Assembly (NCBI GenBank): GCA_944323885.1
Contig: CALUUD010000001.1
Span: forward strand, 248,001 to 312,000
Reading direction: 5' to 3'
Length of the DNA stretch: 64,000 nt
Origin: an uncultured Helicobacteraceae bacterium
GTDB taxonomy: Bacteria > Campylobacterota > Campylobacteria > Campylobacterales > Helicobacteraceae
The number at the start of each line of letters is the position of its first letter. The first letter of the stretch is position 1. The notes beneath the pieces were generated by a model. The model did not search any database. It had not been told where the DNA came from and saw only the letters and a program-made list of their open reading frames with translations. Made by a program: the position numbers and the translations under genes. This document shows, piece by piece, positions 28,838 through 37,408 of this stretch.

Positions 28838-30307
28838 ATGCATACAGGAAATGTATTAGAATATGACTATTCCATAGCAAAGCTGTTTATTTGGACAACT
28901 TTGATTTTTGGCTTAGTTGGTATGCTAGTTGGTGTAATCATTGCTTTTCAAATGGCTTACCCTGCACTAAATTATATTGCGGGAGAATATAGTATTTTTG
29001 GCAGATTAAGACCTATTCATACAAATGGTGTAATATATGGTTTTACACTTAGTGGAATATGGGCTGCTTGGTACTACTTAGGGCAGAGGGTACTAAAAAT
29101 AACATATAAACAATACACATTTTTAAGAGTGGTTGGTTTGTTGCATTTTTGGTTATATGTTATTTTGATGATTGCAGCAGTAATATCACTATTTGCTGGA
29201 TTAACTCAATCAAAAGAATATGCTGAATTAGCATGGCCTCTTGATTTACTTGTTGTAGTAGTGTGGGTTTTATGGGGAATAAGCTTATTTGGGTCTATGG
29301 CAGTTAGAAGAGAACATACACTTTATATAAGTCTTTGGTATTTTATAGCAAGTTTCGTAGCAATAGCTGTTCTATATATTTTTAATAACTTAGCAATTCC
29401 AACATACTTAGTTGCTGGTGTTGGAAGTATTTGGAATTCTGTATCTATGTATGCAGGCACAAATGATGCTATGGTGCAATGGTGGTGGGGTCATAATGCT
29501 GTTGCATTCGTATTCACATCAGGAATTATTGGAGTAATGTATTATATATTGCCAAAAGAATCTGGGCAACCAATTTTCTCATACAAACTTACGCTATTTT
29601 CATTTTGGGGATTAATGTTTGTATATATTTGGGCTGGGGGACATCATCTAATATATTCTACCACTCCAGATTGGATTCAAACACTTGGTTCTGTATTTTC
29701 AGTTATACTAATACTTCCTTCTTGGGGAACTGCGATAAATATGTTATTAACTATGAGAGGTCAATGGCATCAATTAAGAGAATCGCCAATGATTAAATTC
29801 TTAATATTAGCATCTACATTTTATATGTTATCTACACTTGAGGGGCCTATACAATCAATAAGATCTGTTAATGCATTAGCTCACTTTACAGATTGGATTG
29901 TAGGGCATGTCCATGATGGTGTATTAGGTTGGGTAGGATTCACAATCATTGCAGCTTGTTATCATATGACTCCTAGAATCTTTAAAAGAGAAATTTATTC
30001 CAAAAAAATCATGGATATGCAATTTTGGATAATGACACTTGGTATCATTCTTTATTTTTCAAGTATGTGGATATCAGGCATTACTCAAGGTATGATGTGG
30101 AGAGCAACTGATGAATTTGGTAGCTTAGCATATTCATTTATTGATACAGTATCAGTATTGCATTTGTATTATGTAATACGATCTATTGCTGGTGTATTGT
30201 ATTTGGTTGGGTTTATCATGTTTATTTATAATATTATAATGACTATGATTGCAGCTAGAGAGCTTGATAAAGAGCCTCAATATGCAACTCCTATGTCTAA
30301 TAAATAG
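28838..30307 (+). CDS. ccoN: cbb3-type cytochrome c oxidase, subunit I
   Basis: 489 residues, about 12 membrane helices. It holds heme b, heme b3 and CuB and reduces O2 to water with high affinity. Conserved His are seen in RPIHTNGVIYGF (residue about 65), WWWGHNAVAF (about 212), GGHHLIYSTTPDW (about 268) and HFTDWIVGHVHDGVLGW (about 350-365). An AGGAGG Shine-Dalgarno precedes the ATG. It leads ccoNOQP. The enzyme is the typical terminal oxidase of microaerophilic Campylobacterota. Confidence 0.98.
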   Translation: MHTGNVLEYDYSIAKLFIWTTLIFGLVGMLVGVIIAFQMAYPALNYIAGEYSIFGRLRPIHTNGVIYGFTLSGIWAAWYYLGQRVLKITYKQYTFLRVVGLLHFWLYVILMIAAVISLFAGLTQSKEYAELAWPLDLLVVVVWVLWGISLFGSMAVRREHTLYISLWYFIASFVAIAVLYIFNNLAIPTYLVAGVGSIWNSVSMYAGTNDAMVQWWWGHNAVAFVFTSGIIGVMYYILPKESGQPIFSYKLTLFSFWGLMFVYIWAGGHHLIYSTTPDWIQTLGSVFSVILILPSWGTAINMLLTMRGQWHQLRESPMIKFLILASTFYMLSTLEGPIQSIRSVNALAHFTDWIVGHVHDGVLGWVGFTIIAACYHMTPRIFKREIYSKKIMDMQFWIMTLGIILYFSSMWISGITQGMMWRATDEFGSLAYSFIDTVSVLHLYYVIRSIAGVLYLVGFIMFIYNIIMTMIAARELDKEPQYATPMSNK

Positions 30308-30316
30308 GGGGTATAT

Positions 30317-31009
30317 ATGTTTAGTTGGTTAGAAAGAAATCCATTCTTTTTTACAGTTGCATTTTTAATCGTATTTTCTATTGCAGGGCTAGTTGAAATA
30401 CTTCCAGATTTTGCAAAAACTGCAAGACCCATAGAGGGTTTAAAACCATATAGCGTGCTCGAATTGGCAGGAAAGCAAATATATATGAAAGAAGGTTGCT
30501 ATAACTGTCATTCTCAATTAATTAGACCATTTAAAGCAGAAACAGATAGATATGGAGAATATAGCAAGAGTGGTGAATATGCATATGATAGACCATTTCT
30601 ATGGGGATCAAAAAGAATTGGCCCAGACTTACATAGAGTTGGTGATTCAAGGAGCTCTGATTGGCATGCAAATCATATGTATGAACCTACTAGTGTAGTT
30701 CCAGAATCTATAATGCCAAATTATAAACATACATTTAAAAAAGACACAGATTTTGAAACAGCGTATGCTGAAGCATATACAGTAAAAACTTTATTTGGTG
30801 TTCCATATGATGTTGATGAAAATTCAATAAAGTTAGGGAGTATAGAAGAAGCTAAAAAACAATTTATGAAAGAAGCAGAAGTTATTGTTGAAGAAATGAA
30901 AAATCAAGAAATAAAAGAAGCATTCAATAGAGGTGAAGTAAAAGAAATAGTCGCATTAATTGCCTATATGAATAGTCTAAGTCAAAAAAGACGAACTAAT
31001 GCTCAATGA
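30317..31009 (+). CDS. ccoO: cbb3 oxidase subunit II, mono-heme cytochrome c
   Basis: 230 residues. One N-terminal membrane helix, then a periplasmic domain with the heme c site CYNCH near residue 55 and a downstream axial Met (SIMPNYKH) near residue 135. It passes electrons from CcoP to CcoN. The long charged tail (about residues 160-230) is helical. It starts 9 bp after ccoN. Confidence 0.97.
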   Translation: MFSWLERNPFFFTVAFLIVFSIAGLVEILPDFAKTARPIEGLKPYSVLELAGKQIYMKEGCYNCHSQLIRPFKAETDRYGEYSKSGEYAYDRPFLWGSKRIGPDLHRVGDSRSSDWHANHMYEPTSVVPESIMPNYKHTFKKDTDFETAYAEAYTVKTLFGVPYDVDENSIKLGSIEEAKKQFMKEAEVIVEEMKNQEIKEAFNRGEVKEIVALIAYMNSLSQKRRTNAQ

Positions 31010-31023
31010 TTTAGAGGTATAAA

Positions 31024-31236
31024 ATGTTAGAATTTTTAGTAGAAGCTAGAGCATATATATATCTCATTGTAACTATATTACTTGTAGTATTTTTGTATTC
31101 GTATATCTATCATATGTATAGTATGCAAAGAAGTGGGAAAAAAGACTATGAAAAATATGCAAGGCTTGCCTTAGATGATGGAATTTTAGATACACCTATA
31201 GAATTAAGAAGAACTAACAAAGATAAAGGGGAATAA
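31024..31236 (+). CDS. ccoQ: cbb3 oxidase small subunit CcoQ
   Basis: 70 residues: one membrane helix (AYIYLIVTILLVVFLYSYIYHMY) and a short charged cytoplasmic tail with RSGKKDYEKYARLALDD, the usual CcoQ pattern. CcoQ helps stabilise the oxidase. Position between ccoO and ccoP supports the call. Confidence 0.92.
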   Translation: MLEFLVEARAYIYLIVTILLVVFLYSYIYHMYSMQRSGKKDYEKYARLALDDGILDTPIELRRTNKDKGE

Positions 31237-31239
31237 ATC

Positions 31240-32100
31240 ATGCAATCTTTATTTAGTGATAATGTAACTATACTAGGTTTGCTTGGAGCTTTTGCTATTT
31301 TGGTATTAACAACATGTGTAGTTAGTACTTATCTAAAAAAAATGAAACATAGCAAGGCAGATGGTGTTTTAACTCAAGAAGAATGGGATGGAATTAAAGA
31401 ATTTAAGAATGATCTACCAATAGGTTGGACTGCTATATACTTATGTGTAATTATTTGGGGATTGTGGTATATATTTATTGGATATCCATTAAATGCATAT
31501 TCTCAAATTGGCGAATATAATAGAGAAGTTAATAACTATAACAAGAATTTTGAAGAAAAATGGGCGAATCTAGATGAATCTGAGTTAGCAATAATGGGAG
31601 ATAATATTTTTCAAGTCCAATGCTCACAGTGCCATGGCATAGACAAAAGTGGAATTAATGGTAAAGCTGCAGACCTAAACCAATGGGGAAGAAAAGAACA
31701 TATAGTAAATGTCATTTTAAATGGTAGCAAGGGTATGAATTATCTAGCTGGTGAAATGATACCTATCCCTATAAGTAAAGAAGAAGCGCAATCAGTAGCA
31801 GATTTTGTTATGGCAGAAATATCGAATTCTAAGATTCCAGCAAATGCAGATTCTATTGCAAAAGGAAAAGAGCTATTTGCTATCAATTGCACAGCATGTC
31901 ATGGTATAAATGGAAAAGGGGTTGATGGCATGCCAGATTTCGCACCAGATTTATCAAAATATGGAACATATGAATTTTTACAAATAGTATTATCAAGAGG
32001 TAAAGATGGACATATAGGCAAGATGCCTTCTTTTAATTATGTAAATTTCAATGAGATTCAAGAAAAAGCTTTAAATAACTTCATATTATCTAATGAATAA
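31240..32100 (+). CDS. ccoP: cbb3 oxidase subunit III, di-heme cytochrome c
   Basis: 286 residues. Two N-terminal membrane helices (residues 8-30 and 60-82) flank a cytoplasmic loop; two heme c sites follow, CSQCH near residue 130 and CTACH near residue 213, each with a downstream Met (NYLAGEMIPIP; GKMPSFNY). It accepts electrons from the soluble cytochrome c or bc1 complex. It overlaps none of its neighbours; its stop lies 10 bp before the DUF4006 gene start. Confidence 0.98.
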   Translation: MQSLFSDNVTILGLLGAFAILVLTTCVVSTYLKKMKHSKADGVLTQEEWDGIKEFKNDLPIGWTAIYLCVIIWGLWYIFIGYPLNAYSQIGEYNREVNNYNKNFEEKWANLDESELAIMGDNIFQVQCSQCHGIDKSGINGKAADLNQWGRKEHIVNVILNGSKGMNYLAGEMIPIPISKEEAQSVADFVMAEISNSKIPANADSIAKGKELFAINCTACHGINGKGVDGMPDFAPDLSKYGTYEFLQIVLSRGKDGHIGKMPSFNYVNFNEIQEKALNNFILSNE

Positions 32101-32110
32101 GGGGGAATGT

Positions 32111-32317
32111 ATGAATGGTGGATATTTTAGTTTGAATGGATTGACTGGATTTATAATTGCAGTGTTGCTAGTTGTAAGTATTGCTATAATATTTAGCGTA
32201 TGTGCTATCAATGTCCAAAAAAGGGAAGCAACAAATTACTACAACATGGACACATCAAAAATAGAAATGATAAATAGTGCAAATTCTAAATACTATAAAA
32301 TGCAAGAAAAGGAATAA
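32111..32317 (+). CDS. DUF4006 small membrane protein of the cco operon
   Basis: 68 residues from the ATG at 32111-32113, preceded by AAGGGGGAATGT; an in-frame ATG six codons earlier overlaps ccoP and is less likely. Sequence MNGGYFSLNGLTGFIIAVLL leads one membrane helix, then a charged tail with NYYNMDTSKIEM. DUF4006 proteins occur just after ccoP in Campylobacterota (from memory). The role is presumably in assembly or stability of the oxidase. Confidence 0.82.
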   Translation: MNGGYFSLNGLTGFIIAVLLVVSIAIIFSVCAINVQKREATNYYNMDTSKIEMINSANSKYYKMQEKE

Positions 32318-32320
32318 TTT

Positions 32321-32428
32321 ATGGATTATACTATTATTGAAAAAATACTTGGGATTTCTTTGGTAGTCTTGGCTATTATCTCTATAATTATTGCATTTAT
32401 ACCAGATATGTTTCTTCATTTGGTGTAG
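32321..32428 (+). CDS. 35-residue single-pass membrane peptide in the cco operon
   Basis: ATG at 32321 opens a frame of 35 residues, MDYTIIEKILGISLVVLAII and then a further hydrophobic stretch ending in FIPDMFLHLV. One membrane helix spans nearly all of it. AAGGAATAATTT precedes the ATG at good distance, and it sits exactly in the 3-bp and 11-bp gaps between the DUF4006 gene and the next gene. Size, hydrophobicity, ribosome site and packing support a real small gene; size alone recalls CcoS/CcoM-type oxidase peptides, but no homology was recognised. Confidence 0.7.
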   Translation: MDYTIIEKILGISLVVLAIISIIIAFIPDMFLHLV

Positions 32429-32439
32429 TTTTGCTATCT

Positions 32440-33036
32440 ATGATAAAAAGGATTCTATTATATGGAATCCTGGTTGTTTTATCTTTTATACATCTATCTG
32501 CAAATAGTTTTGTTTTAAATCCGGATGATTTACTTACACAAAAAAGTTCAGAATTTATAGAAAAAGTCTCACAAGAGTTATTTCAAAAAACAGGGGTAAA
32601 TCTATATGTTTATATGTGTAATAGTTTAGATGGAATAGAATATTTGGATTTTAAAGAAAATCTTATACAAAAATTCAAAAAGCCATTTACAGCAATTGTT
32701 CTAATTAAAAATGACAAAAAAATAGATATTATAAGCTCACAAGATGATTTATTAAATAAGAAAAAAGTATATTGGGAATATATGGTCCCTTTAATACCGA
32801 CAAAAGATTCTGAATTAACACCTCAAGCATTATCTGCAGTAGTATTTAATGGATATATTGAAAGTGTAGATTTGATAGCAGACAAATTTAATGTAAAAAT
32901 AGAACATAATATCCCAAAAGATGAAAAAGGTGCAAAAGCAATAGCACAACTAATTTTATATGTTATGTTATTTTCTATGCTTGGAATTGTGGCATTTATG
33001 TATATTGTTAGAAATAAAAGGAAAACTAATGGATAA
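32440..33036 (+). CDS. Periplasmic TPM-like protein with C-terminal membrane anchor
   Basis: 198 residues from the ATG at 32440-32442 (a TTG three codons earlier is also in frame). An N-terminal signal (MIKRILLYGILVVLSFIHLSA), a periplasmic alpha/beta domain (residues 25-160) that resembles the TPM fold (FIEKVSQELFQKTGVNLYVY, then FTAIVLIKN), and a C-terminal helix (LILYVMLFSMLGIVAFMYIV) followed by a basic tail. It overlaps the FixH-like gene by 8 bp. Similar genes follow ccoNOQP in Campylobacterota; the function is not known. The TPM link is a visual judgement. Confidence 0.65.
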   Translation: MIKRILLYGILVVLSFIHLSANSFVLNPDDLLTQKSSEFIEKVSQELFQKTGVNLYVYMCNSLDGIEYLDFKENLIQKFKKPFTAIVLIKNDKKIDIISSQDDLLNKKKVYWEYMVPLIPTKDSELTPQALSAVVFNGYIESVDLIADKFNVKIEHNIPKDEKGAKAIAQLILYVMLFSMLGIVAFMYIVRNKRKTNG

Positions 33037-33571
33037 CAAAAAAAATATCTGGCCTATAGGAATAGCTATATTTCTAATCATAATGGTATGTATGATTGTT
33101 TTGACCGTATATTTATCTATAAAATCAGCACCAGAAGATGATAATACATATTTCTCTACAAGACAAATTGTGGATAAAAATATAAATAATATTTTAGAAA
33201 ATCAAAATCAATTAGAAAAACAATATAAATTTTATTACATTGACAAAAATTACAATAATAAAGAGTTAATAAGAAAAATAAATAAAAAATCAACAATGCC
33301 TATTGAGTTAAGCCTAAATGAGCCATTTGAATTAAATATAAAGATAATAGATAACAATGACAATATAATAGATTCTGCAAAGGTAGAAGCAATTATTACC
33401 CGTTTTGCAACATCAAAATTTGATAAAAATCTAGGTGAATTAACAAAAATAGATAATATTTTTAAATCAAATAAAGTCATATTAGAAAAAGGTGATTGGA
33501 AAGTAATGATAAAAATAACAATAGAAAATAAAAGTGCTTTCTTTGAACAATATATAAGAATAAAGGATTAA
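33029..33571 (+). CDS. FixH-like membrane protein of the cco operon
   Basis: 180 residues starting MDNKKNIWPIGIAIFLIIMV; one membrane helix near the N-terminus and a periplasmic beta-rich domain. The WPIGIAIFL text and location after ccoP fit the FixH family, which helps deliver copper or mature the cbb3 oxidase together with FixG/I/S. The start is the ATG inside the previous gene, after GGAAAAC; the longer frame upstream has no ribosome site. Its stop lies 2 bp before the phase-variable gene. Confidence 0.78.
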   Translation: MDNKKNIWPIGIAIFLIIMVCMIVLTVYLSIKSAPEDDNTYFSTRQIVDKNINNILENQNQLEKQYKFYYIDKNYNNKELIRKINKKSTMPIELSLNEPFELNIKIIDNNDNIIDSAKVEAIITRFATSKFDKNLGELTKIDNIFKSNKVILEKGDWKVMIKITIENKSAFFEQYIRIKD

Positions 33572-33573
33572 AA

Positions 33574-35209
33574 ATGGATAATTTTATAAATAGGGGGGGG
33601 GCAGCAAGATAGTAAAATCTCTACAAACATAAAAAATAAATATTTCTTATCATTTTTATTCTTTTTGATATTATATAGCGTTGCATTAATCTCATTTAGC
33701 AGATACACATTTAATCTTGATGATATTTGGATGTGGCTTGATATATACAATCATACACCAATATGGAATGGATATGATCCAAGCCATGGTAGATTTTTCC
33801 CTTTAGCATCACTTGATTTAAATATACTTATGCAATTCTCAAATTCACCATATTTATTTTTTACATACAATGCATTTATAGCAGTGATGTTCGCATTTGT
33901 ATATGTAAGTTTTCTAAACACAATAAATAAATCAACAATCAATTTGCTATTAGTGTCTCTATTAATGCTTAGTGTTGGTTTTGTTGTGATTTTTTTTGGC
34001 ATATGTTATGGTGATAAAATGATGCTTTTATTCTTGAGTATTTTTATACTATCAAGCTTTTATGTATTTTATCAATCAAGTAAAACTAACATATTTATTG
34101 GAATATTATTTTTAAACCTTAGCATCTACCTAAAAGAACCAATATTTATTTCTGCATTTATTATTGGGATGGTATTTTTTATAACTAGTTTTAAAAATAA
34201 AAATAAAACACTAAGATTATATTCTATTTTAATCATAATAAGCAGTTTAGTTTATATAGTGCTTTATATGCTACTTATATTTGATAAACTCCAAGATAGC
34301 TATGATAGGTATACAGAAAATAGCGATATATTAACAATAAAGCTACAAGGGATAGTAAATTATATTTTAAATGATGGGATTATTGTCTTTTTATTAACAA
34401 CAATATTTATATATAGATTATATAAGGTATTTATAAAAAAAGATGAATTTGAGCCATTTTTTGATGGCTTTATTGGTGCTGCTTTTATATATTTATGTGC
34501 ATATTTATATCTTGGTATCTTTGAGACATATTATTTATTACCTTGTTATATTTTTAGTGGTGGAAGTATTATCTATTATCTAATAAATAAAGAATATATA
34601 AAAATAAGATTTATAAAATACATACTTATAATAAGTATATTTGGTTTTATAACTTCATCACTTCCTTTTGGAATCTACAACATAATAAACCTAAAAGCAC
34701 AAGGGGTACAATTTAATGATATTTTAAATTTTAGTGCTAAATATATAAAAGAAAATCCAAATACTGATATTTATTTTGATGGCACAGGAAGAGGAAGAGA
34801 ACTTTATGCCGAATATTATGTTGGATATTATGCAGAATATTTAAACAAAATATACAATATAAAAAAATTTGATATAAAAACAAATAATCCAAATCTAAAA
34901 GATATAAAAATTGATTCTAAAAAAGAATACACCTACTTTAATTCATTAGATATACATACACCAAAAAGCGGAGATTTGATAATACTAAATAATACAACTA
35001 CAAATAAAATAAATAAAGAATATATAGATAAGCTATCAAACAAATATCAGCTCATTTACAAAACAAACTTTCCAACAATTCCATATATCAATATAAAATC
35101 ATTTATAAAATATATAAATACAAAAATCACAAAAGCAGAACATAGTATTTTTGGCCATGAAAATATATTTAGAATGCCACTTGAGACATATATTTTTAAA
35201 GTCAAATAA
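33574..35209 (+). CDS. Phase-variable GT-C-type membrane glycosyltransferase, OFF by frameshift in G9 tract
   Basis: ATG at 33574 with AAGGATTAAAA before it starts MDNFIN, then a run of nine G (33593-33601). As written the frame stops at 33610-33612. With eight G (or eleven) it would continue without a stop into the long frame that ends at 35209, a protein of about 544 residues. The long frame on its own has only a TTG start at 33665, inside a hydrophobic stretch and without a ribosome site. The product has about 11 membrane segments, a DD pair in NLDDIWMWL after the first segment as in GT-C enzymes, and a soluble tail. It likely adds a sugar to a surface glycan; substrate unknown. The gene follows fixH by 2 bp. 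Confidence 0.8.
33593..33601 (+). repeat. Poly-G tract (G9), slipped-strand phase-variation site
   Basis: Nine consecutive G in a genome of very low G+C, seven codons into a gene that is out of frame by one base. Poly-G tracts of 8-12 are the standard contingency loci of Campylobacter and Helicobacter. Gain or loss of single G residues changes translation of the membrane glycosyltransferase. Confidence 0.92.
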
Positions 35210-35288
35210 ACTTAGATTCTTTTAATTCAAATTATATAAATAACTCCTAAATGATAGTAGAATCTATCACATATAATAAGGAGAAATA

Positions 35289-36203
35289 ATGACTAGAACA
35301 AAACTTATCAATTTTGGTATGTTTTATATGCTCGCAGGGGCATTTTTCTTCTCACTGATGAATTCATTTATGAAAGTATTATCAGAATCTATCACCATAA
35401 ATGAAAATATTTTTTTTCGTGGTATTACTATGGTTGTATTTATAATACCATTAATTATTATCAAAAAAAATAAAAATAAAAAGCATCATCAAAATAAAAA
35501 AGGTGGTTGGGGAAGATTAATTTTTAGAGCATTAATTGGATCATTATCACTTTATGCTATGCTTTATAATATTTCTACAATATCACTTGGCACATCAATT
35601 GCATTTGCTCAAAGTGCACCTATATGGACTGCATTATTTGCATGGATAATATTAAGAGAAAAACCTAACATTGGAGTAATTGTAAGCATATTTATAGGAT
35701 TTATTGGAGTAATATTAATAAGCAACCCTCAAACATCAAATTTAAGCATAATAAATATTATACTTGGTGTATTAAGTGGTATTTTTGCAGCACTTGCATT
35801 TATAAGTATAAAATCCTTAAAAGGATATTTTGATGATTTAACTATAATGCTAAGCTTTGGTCTTGGTGCTAGTTTGCTTGGAATCATTGGTATAATATTC
35901 TTTCAAAATTCTTTTAGCACTATAGAAATCAAAGAATTTGCTTCTATTATACTAGTTGGAATTACAGGAACAATTGGACAATATTATATTACTAAAGCCT
36001 ATACATTAGCTCCAGCTGGAATAGTAGCACCTATTGATTATACAAGAATTGTATTTAGTTTAGTTTTTGGAATAATGCTAGGTGATGTAATTCCTGATAT
36101 GTATAGCATTATTGGAATGTACTTAATTATCTTATCTGGTGTTTTAGTTGCAATGCCTATAATAATTAGAGAAATAAAAATACACACAAAAGGAAAGAAA
36201 TGA
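35289..36203 (+). CDS. EamA/DMT-family transporter
   Basis: 304 residues, ten hydrophobic segments in two repeats of five, the EamA layout. The first repeat has FFRGITMVVFIIPL and ISLGTSIAFAQSAPIWTALF, a typical EamA segment; the second has the matching APAGIVAPIDYTRIVFSLVFG. Such proteins export amino acids or metabolites; which one is not visible. It overlaps the threonine dehydratase start by 4 bp (ATGA), so a link to threonine or its products is reasonable but inferred. Confidence 0.88.
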   Translation: MTRTKLINFGMFYMLAGAFFFSLMNSFMKVLSESITINENIFFRGITMVVFIIPLIIIKKNKNKKHHQNKKGGWGRLIFRALIGSLSLYAMLYNISTISLGTSIAFAQSAPIWTALFAWIILREKPNIGVIVSIFIGFIGVILISNPQTSNLSIINIILGVLSGIFAALAFISIKSLKGYFDDLTIMLSFGLGASLLGIIGIIFFQNSFSTIEIKEFASIILVGITGTIGQYYITKAYTLAPAGIVAPIDYTRIVFSLVFGIMLGDVIPDMYSIIGMYLIILSGVLVAMPIIIREIKIHTKGKK

Positions 36204-37408
36204 TAGATTTAGAGCGGTTTAAAGCTGCAAGAGCTCGAGTAAAAAATATTGTTGTCAAAACAGAATTATCATTTGCACCAAAACTTAGTGAAATAAGTGG
36301 CTACAATGTGTATTTAAAAAAAGAAAATTTACAAAAAACAGGAGCATATAAATTAAGAGGTGCATTTAACAGAATAGCTGAATTAAGTGATGCAAAAAGA
36401 AGTCTTGGGGTTATATCTGCAAGCGCTGGTAACCATGCTCAAGGTGTAGCATATAGCGCAAAACACTTTGGAATTAGATCTGTTATTGTCATGCCAGAAG
36501 CAACACCATTACTTAAAGTAGTATCTACAAAATCACTTGGTGCTGAAGTAATACTTGCAGGTGAAAATTATGATGAAGCATACAGATATGCAAAAGAGTT
36601 ATCAAAAATAGAAAAACTAGAATATATTCACCCATTTGCAGATGATGATGTAATCATAGGTCAAGGCACAATAGCATTAGAAATGATTGAAGAAGAAAGT
36701 CTTGATTATGTATTAGTTCCTGTTGGGGGTGGAGGTTTGATATCTGGTATCTCAAGTGCTTATAAAAATATAAGTCCAAATACAAAAATAATTGGAGTGG
36801 TTGCTCAAGGGGCTTGCGCTATGTATCACTCATTTAAAAGTAAAAAAGTATGTAATTCAAAATATGTAAAAACAATTGCTGATGGAATTGCAGTTAGAGA
36901 TGTAAATGAAAAAAATTTGAATTTAATCTTAGAATGTGTTGATGACATAGTGATGGTAGATGATGAAGAAATAGCAAATGCAGTATTATTTTTATTAGAA
37001 AAACAAAAACTTGTAGTTGAAGGGGCCGGTGCTGTTGGTGTTGCAGCAATACTACATGAAAAAATTAACATACCAAAAAATAAAAATGTAGGCATAATTC
37101 TAAGTGGTGGAAATATAGATGTAACAATGTTAAGCCTCATTATTGAAAAAGGTTTAATTAAATCATATAGAAAAATGCAATTTAAAACAATATTAATAGA
37201 TAAACCTGGGAGCCTGCAAAGACTAACAGATATACTATGTAAAGTTGGTGCAAATATCATAAAAGTTGATTATAATAGAATCTCAACAACACTTGATTAT
37301 GGAGATGCAATAATTAGTATGGCATTAGAAACAAAAGGATTAGAACATCAAAATGAAATTAGAAATAAACTATCAGAAGCTGGCTACAAAATAGATGAAT
37401 TTTATTAA
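36200..37408 (+). CDS. ilvA: Threonine ammonia-lyase (threonine dehydratase)
   Basis: 402 residues, a PLP enzyme making 2-oxobutanoate for isoleucine synthesis. The Schiff-base Lys is in TGAYKLRGAFNRIAE near residue 54; SAGNHAQGVAYSA and the phosphate-binding loop VPVGGGGLISGI follow. A single ACT-like C-terminal domain (residues about 325-402, FKTILIDKPGSLQRLTDIL) is of the short TdcB/IlvA2 form, not the double domain of E. coli IlvA. Sits between an EamA transporter and a membrane protein, overlapping both by a few bases. ilvD elsewhere in the window serves the same pathway. Confidence 0.93.
   Translation: MIDLERFKAARARVKNIVVKTELSFAPKLSEISGYNVYLKKENLQKTGAYKLRGAFNRIAELSDAKRSLGVISASAGNHAQGVAYSAKHFGIRSVIVMPEATPLLKVVSTKSLGAEVILAGENYDEAYRYAKELSKIEKLEYIHPFADDDVIIGQGTIALEMIEEESLDYVLVPVGGGGLISGISSAYKNISPNTKIIGVVAQGACAMYHSFKSKKVCNSKYVKTIADGIAVRDVNEKNLNLILECVDDIVMVDDEEIANAVLFLLEKQKLVVEGAGAVGVAAILHEKINIPKNKNVGIILSGGNIDVTMLSLIIEKGLIKSYRKMQFKTILIDKPGSLQRLTDILCKVGANIIKVDYNRISTTLDYGDAIISMALETKGLEHQNEIRNKLSEAGYKIDEFY

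Noticed and set aside
33665-33667. TTG at 33665 as the true start of the membrane glycosyltransferase
   Set aside because: It lies within the first membrane segment and has no ribosome site; the ATG at 33574 has both a site and an operon context, and needs only the G-tract shift.
35209-35288. TATAAT directly before the EamA gene as its promoter
   Set aside because: It overlaps the AAGGAG ribosome site about 15 bases before the ATG, too close to serve as a -10 box.
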